From Anaerolineae bacterium (lineage in GTDB: Bacteria > Chloroflexota > Anaerolineae > Anaerolineales > E44-bin32): a DNA stretch of 38,069 bases. Position 1 is the first letter of the stretch, and each line of letters starts with the position of its first letter. Positions 7,645 through 17,488 of this stretch are shown here, in pieces. The notes under the pieces are model-generated. The model had not been told where the DNA came from and did not search any database. It saw only the letters and a list, made by a program, of their open reading frames with translations. A program made the translations under genes and the position numbers. The DNA is taken from contig JAUWHR010000096.1 in NCBI GenBank assembly GCA_030605795.1, positions 1-38,069 on the forward strand. Direction: 5' to 3'.

Positions 7645-10600
7645 TTAGGGAAATTGAGGGTTGAAACGGATCAATCGATTGTTCCTACTATCAATTATCC
7701 ATAATCTCCCTTCACTGTCGAATGACAAGCCGCTAGGAATGTTAAATTTGACCTCAGATTCGCCATAGTCTCCCCATCCGAACAGGAAATCTCCTTCTGG
7801 CGTGAAACATAATACCCGATATCCTTCCGGATCTGTTACACACACCTCACCGCTCGGTGAAACTTCTATATATGGCTTATTTTCAGTCGACTGTCCGAAC
7901 CAGCCGGCAATCGGCCATTCAATAATCGCTTGGAAGTTACCTTCGGTTACTTCCTCGAAGACCTGAATACGTTGATTCCATGTGTCAGCAACATAGATAT
8001 GTCCTTCCGCTCCTATCGCAATGCCAACTGGTTCGTCTAACTGGCCGAGCGACCAACCCGAACCACCAAACATGCCAATTGGATGACCCCCAGAGTCAAA
8101 AATAGCAATCCGTTTATTTCCTGTATCGACAACAAAAACCCGCCCCGCCTCATCGACCGTCACTGCCCTCGGTCCCCAAAAATAATCGGGGTCTGACGTA
8201 TGACCGTAGATGCCAAACATCCCTAAAAATTCTCCCTCGGCGGTAAAATGCTGCACACGATGATTCCAGGTATCGGCTACATAGACAGTGCCATCTGGCG
8301 CAACGTCTATCCCCCAAGGTTCATTGAAGGTCCCGCCAGGGGCGTCTCCCTGACCCAAATTGGCATACCGTCCCCAAGTCATTAACACCTCTCCATCTGG
8401 ACTGAGATGCTGGATACGATGATTCATCGTATCGGCTACATAGAGTGTGCCATCAGGGGCAATCGCGATTCCACGCGGTCCAGCGAATTGGCCCGGCGAG
8501 GACCCCTCCTCACCGGTGATAAACTCAGCTGGGATCTCTACCATCCCATCTGCGTAGGGATCTACCACAGAGTCTATGCCTGCGATGCTAACTGGACTCA
8601 CGCCATAGTCCCAAACAGTGGCTGCGATGTCCTTCCGTACATAGAGCCGCATACGATCTGAAGGTTGCCAATTTTCGAGTGAAAAATCAATGCCTGATAA
8701 TTCACCATAAGCTGTATAGTCACGATCCAGCCAGATGTCCCACAGCGCCGCTAAGTAGTCAGGTGAGAACAGGGCTCCCCTTATCCGCTCCCAGTTGAGA
8801 TTCCAATACTTTGTCATTGGCCACCACATGCGGATATATTCAAAGTTATAGAAACGATTCGAGAAAAGATCCTCGACCTTGGGCCAATTATCATCACCGA
8901 CGATCACAATCGGATAATCGAGCAGTGCACGGGTTGGGTTTGAGCCAAAGAAGTACTGACCAGAGTAATGTCGAAGGTACCAATTTAGTGGCCAGGCTAC
9001 GTCGTCGTCAAAAGCCACCTCAATATCAAGGTCATCAGCCATTCGATGTGACAGATCCTGAACTTGCTCCATTACGGTCTTAATTCCTGTAGCTCCATGT
9101 GCATATACCAGGTATTCTGTCGCTTGATCGTAATTTATATATGCAGCTCGGTAAGCAGTCCTGGCTGTCAGTATGGTTAATGACCCAAACACAACAGCCG
9201 CGCTCAGTCTAGTAAAACTATTTACACTCCAACCCTGCCCAACCTTTATCAAAGCGATGCTAGCTACAATTCCCACACCCAGGGATGTAATAAAATTGCT
9301 GAGGGCTTTAAGTTGGTCGAATCCATCACTTTGCAATGGCGAATTTGGCCCGATAAGTGTTCCAATCGCACTACTAAATCCCAACAAGGTCAAGATCAAC
9401 AACGGTGTAATGAGCCACCCCTGATTAGTCCATAACACCTGCCAATTAACTGATTCTAGAAGTTTTCCCCATGCCCAACCTGCCAATAAGATCATCGGGA
9501 GTATGATATGTACGGTTAACCAAGGCATTCGCTCTCCAGCGAAGGAGTATCCTGCCAAGGAGGTAAGTGTCCAGTAGGCGATGAAGCCAATCGTCGGGAA
9601 GGAGTTTAGCGTTACCTTTTTACGATGAAATCGACGTGAGCCGATAAGCCCGTAAATGCCGGCCAGGATTGCCCCCACGGCAGGTAGATACTCATAGACT
9701 GGAATCTGAACCAATATATAATAATACGCGGGCTGACTGCCGCGCTCGACTCCGTGCTGTTCCAGCCAATATCCTAGGGAACCGACCAGACCTGACACCA
9801 TCCCTTCTCCGTTGGTGAAGATTGTGGTGTAGAAAACAGCGTACAAACCGAAGAAAATACCGGCCGCCACCAGCCAACGTCGCCAATCCCAGATCAGACC
9901 AATTAATATACTTACCGCGAGAAGTACAAAGACCACGGTCAATGTGCGGTTGTGAGTGACCGGATCTTGATAGTCCATTGGGTTCCAACCCATTAAGGAC
10001 GCCGGTAGCGCTGCCAATTGGGGGAGGGTCATAGTGCCAGCAATTAGAAGGAGGTCCAATTCCGGAAAGTCTTCTCTTAATCGGGAACCGAATGCCGCCA
10101 GCATTGAAAAGCCGATGAGTGAAATCCCAGCCAACGCTAAGACCAAACCTAGTGTCACAAAAGGCGAGAAAGTAACTATCGCTGATTCAGTTGCTTGAGC
10201 AATCCCAGCCGCTAAAGCGCGCTCCCGGAAGAGGGCAAACAAGGCTATCACCGTACCAAGCGTGGCAGAGGTAAATCCAATTATGAAGGTCACCTTATGC
10301 CAGGTTTGCCTCCAATTTAGATTGAACAGACGCCAAGCTAGATAGCCACCCAAAAAAAGCATTAATTGAGCGGTGTAAATAAAAGCTGTTTCCTTGGTTG
10401 CGTAGTGGAGTGACAATGAAGCGGCTAACAGATAAAGCCATCGAGCTCGTCGATCTTCGAAATAACGGAAGACAGCATAAACCATTAGAAGTACCTGCGG
10501 AACTACTAGCGCCTCATTGCGAACATACCGGCTGTAGTAAAGCATATATGGTGAGATGACCATCAGTGCAGTCGCGATTAACCCACCCCAACGTCCCAGC

Positions 10601-10968
10601 CAACGTCGAAAGAGAAACAGCATTCCAACCGCGAGAACCCCGGCAATAGCTACCGGGATGCGAGAGGTGGCATCCGAGTCACCGAAAAGGAAATAAGATA
10701 ACGATACTAAGTGGAATTGCAACGGTCCGTGCATCATCGGGTCATGCGCGTAGCCTCGACCTTGGGTCAATTGCCAGGAAAACCAGGTATGTAGACTTTC
10801 GTCGTGGCTCATAACACGAGTGTCAAGATCATAGAATCGGGTCACGACGGCTAAGAGGATCATCAAGACATATAGCAATACCTCCGTATCAATCCGCACT
10901 TTAAAATCAAGCCATCGGTTGATCAAGCTTGGGGATTGCTCACTCGACTCCTTCAAATTTACCATCAT
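7645..10968 (-). CDS. Agl23-like (TIGR03663) membrane glycosyltransferase fused to an NHL beta-propeller
   Basis: A 1107-residue protein. Residues about 28-620 are a polytopic membrane region of the GT39/PMT-like TIGR03663 family (Agl23, flippase-associated), with the acidic first-loop motif DLDTRVMSHDESLHT that in this class holds the catalytic Asp/Glu. After a soluble linker (about 640-800) come six NHL-type repeats (about 800-1105): units such as GPRGIAIAPDGTLYVADTMN and EPWGIDVAPDGTVYVADTWN, ending LWIIDSRNNRLIRFNPQ. The propeller is probably outside the membrane. The protein likely moves lipid-linked sugars onto an acceptor, with the propeller binding partner or substrate. AAGGAGAG precedes a double ATG (10968 or 10965); the start overlaps the rluB stop, so scpB, rluB and this gene form one unit. 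Confidence 0.87.
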   Translation of the reverse strand: MMVNLKESSEQSPSLINRWLDFKVRIDTEVLLYVLMILLAVVTRFYDLDTRVMSHDESLHTWFSWQLTQGRGYAHDPMMHGPLQFHLVSLSYFLFGDSDATSRIPVAIAGVLAVGMLFLFRRWLGRWGGLIATALMVISPYMLYYSRYVRNEALVVPQVLLMVYAVFRYFEDRRARWLYLLAASLSLHYATKETAFIYTAQLMLFLGGYLAWRLFNLNWRQTWHKVTFIIGFTSATLGTVIALFALFRERALAAGIAQATESAIVTFSPFVTLGLVLALAGISLIGFSMLAAFGSRLREDFPELDLLLIAGTMTLPQLAALPASLMGWNPMDYQDPVTHNRTLTVVFVLLAVSILIGLIWDWRRWLVAAGIFFGLYAVFYTTIFTNGEGMVSGLVGSLGYWLEQHGVERGSQPAYYYILVQIPVYEYLPAVGAILAGIYGLIGSRRFHRKKVTLNSFPTIGFIAYWTLTSLAGYSFAGERMPWLTVHIILPMILLAGWAWGKLLESVNWQVLWTNQGWLITPLLILTLLGFSSAIGTLIGPNSPLQSDGFDQLKALSNFITSLGVGIVASIALIKVGQGWSVNSFTRLSAAVVFGSLTILTARTAYRAAYINYDQATEYLVYAHGATGIKTVMEQVQDLSHRMADDLDIEVAFDDDVAWPLNWYLRHYSGQYFFGSNPTRALLDYPIVIVGDDNWPKVEDLFSNRFYNFEYIRMWWPMTKYWNLNWERIRGALFSPDYLAALWDIWLDRDYTAYGELSGIDFSLENWQPSDRMRLYVRKDIAATVWDYGVSPVSIAGIDSVVDPYADGMVEIPAEFITGEEGSSPGQFAGPRGIAIAPDGTLYVADTMNHRIQHLSPDGEVLMTWGRYANLGQGDAPGGTFNEPWGIDVAPDGTVYVADTWNHRVQHFTAEGEFLGMFGIYGHTSDPDYFWGPRAVTVDEAGRVFVVDTGNKRIAIFDSGGHPIGMFGGSGWSLGQLDEPVGIAIGAEGHIYVADTWNQRIQVFEEVTEGNFQAIIEWPIAGWFGQSTENKPYIEVSPSGEVCVTDPEGYRVLCFTPEGDFLFGWGDYGESEVKFNIPSGLSFDSEGRLWIIDSRNNRLIRFNPQFP

Positions 10969-11777
10969 CTCTCCTTCACATTGATGGAGTGTGATCGCTT
11001 GGCCGCGGTCTTTCGGTTATGTGACCGTCGCCTACCCTCTTGCAGCTTCTTTCTTCTCGACTTCAATGAAGTAGCAAGCATTCGCTGAACCTCGTCAGGG
11101 GCGAGTAGTCGCCACTCCCCTGATTGCATGTCGCCTAGGTGTAACCCTCCAATACGCACCCTAATCAGCTTATGTACCGATAACCCAAGAGCTTGGGCCG
11201 TTTCACGGATTTGACGCTTGCGTCCCTGGCGAAGGATCACCCGAAACCATGGATCGCCCCCTTTTTTCTTCTCTAGCCAGCATTTCGCTGGCAAAGACTT
11301 CACCCCATCCGATAGCAAAACCCCACGCCGCCAGGCGGTAATTTGCTCATCGGTCGGTCTCCGGTTAAGCAAGACCCGGTATTCCTTCTCGTGTCCATAA
11401 CGTGGATGGGTGAGACGATGGGTGAGTTCGCCATCGTTAGTTAGCAGAATCAGACCTTCACTTTCAACATCTAGCCGGCCCGCAGGATATAGCCTTTGGG
11501 GATGATCAACCAGATCACGTACTGTCGGTTTCCCACCTTGAGAGCGTAAGGATGAAAGCACTCCGGTAGGTTTGTACAATATGATATACACGCTACGCTC
11601 AGGTGGTTTGAGACGAACACCATCCACCTGGATTTTATCGACTTCTGGATCTACACAACTTCCCAACTCTGCTATATGCCCATTAACCACTACTCGACCG
11701 GAGCTAATGAGCTTCTCGCAACTCCTGCGAGATCCAAGGCCTGACCGGGCGAGGGCTTTTTGCAGCCGTACAGACAT
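10965..11777 (-). CDS. rluB: 23S rRNA pseudouridine synthase, RluB/RsuA family
   Basis: A 270-residue protein. An S4 RNA-binding domain opens it (VRLQKALARSGLGSRRSCEKLI, SGRVVVNG). The pseudouridine synthase domain carries GRLDVESEGLILLTNDG with the catalytic Asp, and KEYRV and RQGRKRQIRE further on. RluB makes pseudouridine 2605 in 23S rRNA; RluE/F and RsuA share the fold, so the site is inferred from family closeness and from the scpB neighbour, a common arrangement. A basic tail (KSRRKKLQEGRRRSHNRK) extends past the family core and probably contacts rRNA. The ATG at 11777 overlaps the scpB stop; a TTG one codon earlier is also possible. Confidence 0.92.
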   Translation of the reverse strand: MSVRLQKALARSGLGSRRSCEKLISSGRVVVNGHIAELGSCVDPEVDKIQVDGVRLKPPERSVYIILYKPTGVLSSLRSQGGKPTVRDLVDHPQRLYPAGRLDVESEGLILLTNDGELTHRLTHPRYGHEKEYRVLLNRRPTDEQITAWRRGVLLSDGVKSLPAKCWLEKKKGGDPWFRVILRQGRKRQIRETAQALGLSVHKLIRVRIGGLHLGDMQSGEWRLLAPDEVQRMLATSLKSRRKKLQEGRRRSHNRKTAAKRSHSINVKER

Positions 11778-12376
11778 CAATCTCCTTCTTTCCCACCAAA
11801 TACGGCTAAATCCTCCTCCTGCATCTCTTGCACATCAGATACTGGATCAGGATTTAGCCGAGGTAATTCATGCAGGGTGCTCAAGCCAAAATGTTGCAGG
11901 AATTCGGAGGTTGTCGTGTAGAGGATCGGTCGGCCCGGACCATCGCTTCGACCTACATCTTCAATCAGCCCATGACGAAGAAGAGTGCGCAGTACGCTGT
12001 CAGAATTCACACCACGGATGGAATCGATTTGAGGACGCGTGACAGGTTGTTGATAGGCGACGATCGCCAGCACTTCCAGTGCCGCTCTCGTCAGTCGAGC
12101 CGTTCTCTCTAGATTTAAAAAGATCTCCACATCTATTGCCGCCTCAGGCGCAGTTGTTAATTGCACGGCATTTTTATGTCGCTGGATCCGCAGACCGCGT
12201 CTTTCGCAATCCTTGGCTAACACGTCGAGCGCCTGTTTTACTTGCCGGGAAGACACCTGCAGTGCATTAGCTAGTTGCCCGGCACTGACCGGCGAATCAG
12301 AGACATAAAGCAGAGCTTCAACTCGGGCAACCAAACTCAATCCAGTTTCAACATCAGACGATTCTGGATCGCCCAT
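11777..12376 (-). CDS. scpB: Segregation and condensation protein B
   Basis: A 199-residue protein. The start is chosen at MGDPESSDVETG, with AGAGGAG eight bases upstream; the frame is open further (to 12484) but without a ribosome site or family similarity. The winged-helix pair is visible: LVARVEALLYVSDSPVSAGQLANAL, then LTRAALEVLAIVAYQQPVTRPQIDSIRGV with the family's RGV(N/S)S motif, and LIEDVGRSDGPGRPILY(T)TT. ScpB bridges ScpA and the Smc ATPase in chromosome condensation. The usual scpA neighbour is not next to it; upstream lies a divergent lipoprotein gene, so scpA must be elsewhere. It is first in the scpB-rluB-Agl23 unit. Confidence 0.93.
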   Translation of the reverse strand: MGDPESSDVETGLSLVARVEALLYVSDSPVSAGQLANALQVSSRQVKQALDVLAKDCERRGLRIQRHKNAVQLTTAPEAAIDVEIFLNLERTARLTRAALEVLAIVAYQQPVTRPQIDSIRGVNSDSVLRTLLRHGLIEDVGRSDGPGRPILYTTTSEFLQHFGLSTLHELPRLNPDPVSDVQEMQEEDLAVFGGKEGD

Positions 12377-12636
12377 GCTATAATCTCCTCTGAATTCAAC
12401 CTTTGGCATAGATTGATTTGATTTACTCAACTGAATTTGGACCAATTCCTGCATCCATAGCACTGAAAGATGCCCTTTCAGCAATTCTCACCGAGGCAAG
12501 CATAGGAACTATGGGATCGCTGGCTACTGGCATCTGGGTGATTTCGCTTACCATCGACGACAGCCAAATGGCTATCGCCAGAGAATTGCGCTAGGCATCC
12601 AAACGGAAATTATACCAGCGCGCCCAACTACCAGCA

Positions 12637-14238
12637 ATGAGACCACTGCTCTATCGAAGATTCGCACTCCTGGTGACTTTTTTTATAACCCTCGCCTTGG
12701 CGTCATGCATCGGCCCGAAGGCCACGGCGGGAACAATACAGGTTGAAATTATAGTTGATGGCAATAGCCATGCTCTTGGTATACCCTCTGGCTCTACTGT
12801 CAAGCAGGCACTGGAAATGGCTACTATTCAGCTGGGCACGTTGGACCGGGTAGACCCGCCCAGTTATACCCTACTTACCGAAGGAACCGTGGTTACGGTA
12901 ATACGGGTCACGGAACGTTTCGAAATTGAGGAGACCGTCATTCCCTTTGATCGACAGACGATTCGGAATGAGTCCTTGCCGGAAGGGGAAACGCGTCTGC
13001 TCCAGCCAGGCGAGAATGGATTCCAGGAGATCACATATCGAATTATTGAGGAGGAAATGGTTGAGGTCTCAAGAACACCGGTTAAGTATGTGATCATTCA
13101 GGAACCTCAACCAGAAATCGTTATGATCGGCGTACAAGCCGCTTACACACCACTCCCAATCGAAGGCCGCCTGGCCTACGTTTCGGGCGGCAACGCTTGG
13201 TTGATACAAGGTAATACCAGTAACCGCCAACCGCTGATCCTCACCGGTGATTTGGATGGGCGGGTAGCCAGGCTTTCACCAGATGGGCGATGGTTCTTGT
13301 TCACCAGACACGCTGAAGATGAACAGGAAATTATCAACTCCCTTTGGGCTATCTCGACTAATGACCCACAAGCTGAGCCGATCAACCTAAAAGCCTACAA
13401 CATCATCCACTTTGCCGATTGGGTCCCTTCTTCCTCATCGCTCTCGGTTGTCTATTCATCAGTAGAACCGAGCCCAGCCCCACCCGGCTGGCAGGCGAAC
13501 AACGACCTAATTAAAATCCCCCTCTCTACCTCTGGACGCGTACTCCGAGAAATCACCCTACTCGAAGCCAACGCCGGAGGCCAGTACGGCTGGTGGGGAA
13601 CCACATTCGCTTGGGGGTCAGACAGTGCCCATCTAGCGTATGCGCGCGCAGACAGCATAGGTTTGGTCAACTTGGACGAGGGAAGCCTCGAGCCGTTGCA
13701 TGATATCGCACCTTTCCAAACCCTGAGCGATTGGTCCTGGGTGCCGGGGTTGGCCTGGGGCCACGACAACCGCACCCTTTTCTTTGTTGACCATGGTACT
13801 CCACTCGGTCTTGAGAGCCCCGCAGCATCCCCTGTATTCGATCTCATCGCTCTGACCGGGCGAGGTGGTTTAGCTCTACCATTGGCCTCAAGAACTGGGA
13901 TGTTTGCATATCCTTCTGTCTCGCCTCTGATTGAAATGCTGAATGGCGAAATTTACTATCAAGTTGCATACTTCCAAGCGATTTCACCATTGGAGAGCAA
14001 GGATAGTAGTTACCGTTTGATAGTCATTGATCGTGATGGCAGCAATCGCCGAGCGATCTTTCCGGTGACCGGTGAGCCTGGTTTGGAGCCACAACAGGCG
14101 CGACTTGCCTGGTCTCCGGGGGCGGATCTCCTTGCGGTTCTCTACCGTGGTGATCTATGGATCGTCGATGCCTTGAGTGGTTTGGGTCAGCGGGTGACCA
14201 GCGACGGGCAGACAGTGAACTACGACTGGAAACCCTAA
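12637..14238 (+). CDS. Lipoprotein with ubiquitin-like, G5 and TolB-like propeller domains
   Basis: A 533-residue secreted lipoprotein. A signal peptide of about 23 residues ends in a lipobox (LALASC, acylated Cys24). Residues about 34-90 resemble the DUF348-type ubiquitin-like domain (IVDGNSHALGIPSGSTVKQAL). Residues about 95-165 are a G5-like domain (FEIEETVIPFDRQTIRNESL, then GFQEITYRI), a fold often found in cell-wall or glycan-binding proteins. The rest (about 175-533) has TolB/WD40-like blades, such as RVARLSPDGRWFLFTR and LAWSPGADLLAVLYRGDLWIVD. It probably sits on the outer face of the cytoplasmic membrane and binds glycan or protein. The following genes are sugar and envelope enzymes, which fits. 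No promoter was seen with confidence in the 260-base gap upstream. Confidence 0.82.
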   Translation: MRPLLYRRFALLVTFFITLALASCIGPKATAGTIQVEIIVDGNSHALGIPSGSTVKQALEMATIQLGTLDRVDPPSYTLLTEGTVVTVIRVTERFEIEETVIPFDRQTIRNESLPEGETRLLQPGENGFQEITYRIIEEEMVEVSRTPVKYVIIQEPQPEIVMIGVQAAYTPLPIEGRLAYVSGGNAWLIQGNTSNRQPLILTGDLDGRVARLSPDGRWFLFTRHAEDEQEIINSLWAISTNDPQAEPINLKAYNIIHFADWVPSSSSLSVVYSSVEPSPAPPGWQANNDLIKIPLSTSGRVLREITLLEANAGGQYGWWGTTFAWGSDSAHLAYARADSIGLVNLDEGSLEPLHDIAPFQTLSDWSWVPGLAWGHDNRTLFFVDHGTPLGLESPAASPVFDLIALTGRGGLALPLASRTGMFAYPSVSPLIEMLNGEIYYQVAYFQAISPLESKDSSYRLIVIDRDGSNRRAIFPVTGEPGLEPQQARLAWSPGADLLAVLYRGDLWIVDALSGLGQRVTSDGQTVNYDWKP

Positions 14239-14301
14239 TCGAAGCTCGTATGCCATTGATGCAGATTTGTTTTGCATTAGTGATCAACTAAGGAGGATAC
14301 T

Positions 14302-15252
14302 TTGCGTATATTACTGACCGGCGGCGCAGGCTTCATCGGATCGCACCTATGCGATAAATTGCTGAAAGAAAAGCACCATGTGGTGGTGATAGATAACCTT
14401 ATCACCGGTAGCTTGGAAAATATCGCTCACCTAGCTGGGCGCGATGATTTTACGTTTATCAAACATGATGTTTCAAATTTCATCTTCATTCCGGGCAAAG
14501 TTGACATCGTCATGCACTTGGCATCCCCAGCCAGCCCTAATCCATCTTCCCCGTTTAGCTATCCGCAACTGCCAATCCAGACGCTCAAAGTCGGATCATT
14601 GGGCACGCACAATGCACTTGGAGTTGCCCGTGCACATGGCGCATGCTTTCTACTAGCTTCGACTTCCGAAGTCTATGGTGATCCGCAGGAACATCCGCAG
14701 CAAGAGAGTTATTGGGGCCACGTCGACCCTATCGGTCCGCGCTCGGTCTACGACGAAGCTAAGCGCTTCGCCGAGGCCATCACCATGGCCTACCATCGTT
14801 ATCATGGGATGAAAACCCACATCGCCCGCATATTCAACACCTATGGTCCTCGCATGAGGCTCGATGATGGCCGGGTAATACCAAATTTCGTCTGCCAAGC
14901 CCTCAAGGCAGATCCGCTCACGGTTTATGGCGATGGCGCTCAAACTCGTAGCTTCTGTTACGTTGACGACTTGGTCGATGGGCTTTATAGATTGGTGATG
15001 TCTGAGGAAAACGAACCGATTAACCTAGGCAACCCAAGCGAAATGACCATCCACCAACTCGCAATAACCATTAATCAGCTAGCAGATAATCCGGCTGGGA
15101 TTCAGCTCTTATCTGATCAACGCGCACCCGCTGATCCGCAGCGGCGTCAACCAGATATCTCACGGGCAAAGGGGATCCTTGATTGGGAACCTCAGATCGA
15201 TCTGGACCACGGACTCTCCTTAACAATCGAGGATTTCAGGGGACGACTATGA
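14302..15252 (+). CDS. UDP-glucuronate decarboxylase-like extended SDR
   Basis: A 316-residue NAD-dependent sugar-nucleotide enzyme. It opens with the Rossmann motif [15 protein letters not shown], has the catalytic Thr/Ser segment [12 protein letters not shown] and the YDEAKR (YxxxK) pair. The overall run GPR(S)xYDEAKR and [19 protein letters not shown] closely follows UXS enzymes, which convert UDP-glucuronate to UDP-xylose; a 4-epimerase or 4,6-dehydratase role is less likely. The start is TTG at 14302, seven bases after a strong AGGAGG. It is coupled to gtrA by an ATGA overlap, so the product may feed membrane glycan assembly. Confidence 0.88.
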   Translation: MRILLTGGAGFIGSHLCDKLLKEKHHVVVIDNLITGSLENIAHLAGRDDFTFIKHDVSNFIFIPGKVDIVMHLASPASPNPSSPFSYPQLPIQTLKVGSLGTHNALGVARAHGACFLLASTSEVYGDPQEHPQQESYWGHVDPIGPRSVYDEAKRFAEAITMAYHRYHGMKTHIARIFNTYGPRMRLDDGRVIPNFVCQALKADPLTVYGDGAQTRSFCYVDDLVDGLYRLVMSEENEPINLGNPSEMTIHQLAITINQLADNPAGIQLLSDQRAPADPQRRQPDISRAKGILDWEPQIDLDHGLSLTIEDFRGRL

Positions 15253-15725
15253 TTTCGCTCTCGCCCCGAGGGCGGCGTGAGTTTGGACGTTTCCTTAAAT
15301 TCACCGTCGTTGGTGCTATTGGGGCGATCATCGATTTCGGGATCCTCTATCTACTGCATTCAGTCCTCGGATTTCACATCGTCCTTTCCAATACCTGCTC
15401 TTTCACTACCGCTGTGTTGAGCAATTTCTTATGGAATCGATACTGGACATATCCAGACTCCCGTTCAAAACCTTTGAGCACCCAATTGCGCCAATTCTTC
15501 ATCGTAAATATCGCTGGCTGGGGCATTAACACCGGGATCCTTTTGTTACTGCGTTACCCTTTCGCTAGCTTAATAGTGAATATCGGCAGCAATCTGACGA
15601 TACTTAGCAATCCAGAGTTGAGTTATAAACTTGGTTATAACCTGGCCAAGGCTGTCGCGACCGTCGTGGTCATGTTCTGGAACTTCGGAATAAATAGAAT
15701 ATGGACATACTCGGATGCTCCTTAG
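15249..15725 (+). CDS. GtrA-family membrane protein
   Basis: A 158-residue protein with four transmembrane segments. The first reads [22 protein letters not shown], the GtrA opening, followed by the family's [10 protein letters not shown] and the matching [14 protein letters not shown] near the end. GtrA proteins are thought to move lipid-linked sugars across the cytoplasmic membrane or to assist glycosyltransferases. The ATG lies inside the UXS stop codon; the frame is open upstream but that part overlaps the previous gene. Context suggests it handles a polyprenyl-linked sugar for the envelope. Confidence 0.9.
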   Translation: MISLSPRGRREFGRFLKFTVVGAIGAIIDFGILYLLHSVLGFHIVLSNTCSFTTAVLSNFLWNRYWTYPDSRSKPLSTQLRQFFIVNIAGWGINTGILLLLRYPFASLIVNIGSNLTILSNPELSYKLGYNLAKAVATVVVMFWNFGINRIWTYSDAP

Positions 15726-15776
15726 GATAATATTCATTCCCCGCCGTAGTTTCTTTCGTGTCCCGGCCACAATTAG

Positions 15777-15782
15777 TATAAT
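15777..15782 (+). promoter_or_regulatory. Predicted -10 box upstream of the 15815 gene
   Basis: TATAAT at 15777-15782, 32 bases before the ATG at 15815. The -35 region, about 15754-15759, reads TTTCGT and is weak. The position after the GtrA stop and before a gene pair with its own ribosome site supports a promoter here. Confidence 0.4.
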
Positions 15783-15814
15783 GATAGTTGTTAAGCTATT
15801 GGACGGAGAAGCAG

Positions 15815-16198
15815 ATGTCGAGCGAGTCTTATAAACGACCCGTTCCGATCTATTCCACACCTGGCGACTGGGTGTCGTTGCTGGTCTTTCCTTATCTATA
15901 CAACACAATGGGCGAGTGGATCGGTTGGGTCACGGCTGATCGTCAGGTTTATAATGTATTAGGGATATATGTTGGTTATCTGACCGACGAGCCACGCATC
16001 CTCCGCAAACGTATCATCGATGGAATGCTCCCTCGCATGGAGCCCCCCACCCGTCCTGCTCGCATTCGCCCTCCGGCGACTGTCCCGCTTCCTCCAATGA
16101 TGGCAGAACTTCCATTTGAAATTATCGACGTCCTTGACGTTGAACCCGATCGGCTCCATACAATTGATGCGGGTGAGTTTAAAGAGGATATGGATTGA
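15815..16198 (+). CDS. Small beta-rich protein (four-fold beta-flower-like)
   Basis: A 127-residue protein. The start is at MSSESYKRP, with GGAG eight bases before it; an earlier in-frame start at 15788 lacks one. Residues about 14-70 contain repeated short strand-turn units with W-G/I-G-W-V and Y-V-G-Y-L patterns (MGEWIGWVTADRQVYNVLGIYVGYLTDE broken up), which resemble the small beta-flower domain seen in uncharacterised proteins. A Pro/Arg-rich linker follows (PTRPARIRPPATVPLPP), then an acidic tail. Its function is not known. It lies 27 bases before the BchI-like ATPase and is likely co-transcribed with it. Confidence 0.7.
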   Translation: MSSESYKRPVPIYSTPGDWVSLLVFPYLYNTMGEWIGWVTADRQVYNVLGIYVGYLTDEPRILRKRIIDGMLPRMEPPTRPARIRPPATVPLPPMMAELPFEIIDVLDVEPDRLHTIDAGEFKEDMD

Positions 16199-16225
16199 TT
16201 GACAGGAACTTCGTAAGGCAGGGTC

Positions 16226-17416
16226 GTGAGTAAAACCATCCAAACCTTAACCGATTTGCTTGAAAGAGCTAGCGCTCAACGTTTCGTAGATGCGCCTCCC
16301 CCAGAAGATATGGGGCTTGCAGAATCCCTAGCTTTTCCCTTCTTGTCCATCACTGGACAACCGGAGATGAAGATTGCTCTATTGCTCTCCCTGATTAATC
16401 CCCATATAGGTGGCGTTCTACTGATTGGACCAAGAGGGACGGCTAAGACAACAGCTGTCCGTAGTCTGATCGATTTACTACCTGATGTCCATAGGAGCCT
16501 TTGCACTTACGGTTGTCTACCGGAAGACATCACTACTGGCGACATTGATGCCGTATGCCCTGAATGCGCCCGTCGTTATGGGCAGGGTGAACCATTAACT
16601 TATCTTGACCGTGTGCGGCTAATCGAACTGCCACTCAACGCCCGCCTGGAGGATGTTATTGGTGGGCTCGATGAACGCGCGGCGCTGCATAAACGTATGC
16701 GCATTAATCGTGGAATCCTGGCCAGGGCAGATCGCAACCTACTTTACGTTGACGAAGTAAACCTACTAGATGACGACATTGTGGATGCCATCTTGGATGC
16801 CTCTGCTCAAGGAATCTATACTGTGCACCGAGGTCCTTTGGTCGCTACATACCGGGCGCGGTTTGTATTCATCGGCTCGATGAATCCTGAAGAAGGGTAC
16901 CTTCGTCCTCAAATCCTCGACCGATTTGGCCTTCGTGTGGTTATCAAAGGGCTGGAACGTCGTAAAGAGCGCCTAGAAGCCTACCGTCGCTCGATCGCCT
17001 TCCTCAACAGCCCTCGTCGGGTTATCAAAGAATATGCAGAAGCGACTGAACTCGTGAGACTCGAATTAGCATCGGCTCGCGATGCTCTTCCTAACGTACA
17101 GCTTACTTCTCAGGCGATAAAAATTGGTCTCAAACTAATTCAAGAATTGGGTATCGATTCCCTGCGGGCTGAGATCACACTCTTTGAAGCTGCGCGTGCC
17201 CACGCCATTGCCGATGGACGGGTGAAAGCTAGAACCCAGGAGGTGCGAAAAGTGGCTCCCATGTCTCTCCGTCTTCGGCGCTCAACTTTCATGCAAGATT
17301 TTTTTTCATCTAGAGCCGAAGAGGAAGAAGAGATTGACCGACTAATATCTTCTTTAAAACATAGATCCTCAACCAAAAAGAAGAAGACCTCCAAAAGGAA
17401 AAAGCGTTCAGGTTGA
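16226..17416 (+). CDS. BchI/ChlI-like AAA+ ATPase
   Basis: A 396-residue protein with a GTG start. Walker A is GPRGTAKT (68-75), Walker B is NLLYVDEVNLL (171-181) and the sensor region is GSMNPEEG. The body follows the magnesium-chelatase BchI class of MoxR-like ATPases, including ELPLNARLEDVIGGLD. Four cysteines (93, 97, 111, 114; the last pair as CPEC) could hold zinc, as in some BchI proteins. The last 40 residues are Lys/Ser-rich. No chelatase BchD/BchH or chlorophyll gene is nearby, so chelation is doubtful. ATPases of this type commonly act with a VWA-domain partner; the VWA protein at 22802-24280 is a candidate. It follows a small beta-rich gene by 27 bases. Confidence 0.88.
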   Translation: MSKTIQTLTDLLERASAQRFVDAPPPEDMGLAESLAFPFLSITGQPEMKIALLLSLINPHIGGVLLIGPRGTAKTTAVRSLIDLLPDVHRSLCTYGCLPEDITTGDIDAVCPECARRYGQGEPLTYLDRVRLIELPLNARLEDVIGGLDERAALHKRMRINRGILARADRNLLYVDEVNLLDDDIVDAILDASAQGIYTVHRGPLVATYRARFVFIGSMNPEEGYLRPQILDRFGLRVVIKGLERRKERLEAYRRSIAFLNSPRRVIKEYAEATELVRLELASARDALPNVQLTSQAIKIGLKLIQELGIDSLRAEITLFEAARAHAIADGRVKARTQEVRKVAPMSLRLRRSTFMQDFFSSRAEEEEEIDRLISSLKHRSSTKKKKTSKRKKRSG

Positions 17417-17441
17417 AGGTTCTCAAACTAAGTAACAGAAC

Positions 17442-17462
17442 GGGCCGGTTTTCACCCGGCCC
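17442..17462. terminator. Hairpin between convergent genes, possible bidirectional terminator
   Basis: GGGCCGG (17442-17448) pairs with CCGGCCC (17456-17462) around a seven-base loop TTTTCAC. It lies between the 3' end of the ATPase gene (17416) and the 3' end of the acyl carrier protein gene (17489). No clear T run follows on either strand, so rho-independent ending is not certain. Confidence 0.5.
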
Positions 17463-17488
17463 ATAATTGGAAATTGTAGAATGAATGG

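Noticed and set aside
12418-12594. Plus-strand open frame of about 58 residues upstream of the lipoprotein gene, vaguely ACT-like near its end
   Set aside because: No ribosome site, no ATG until 12511 (27 residues left), and it overlaps the 5' side of scpB; similarity is too weak.
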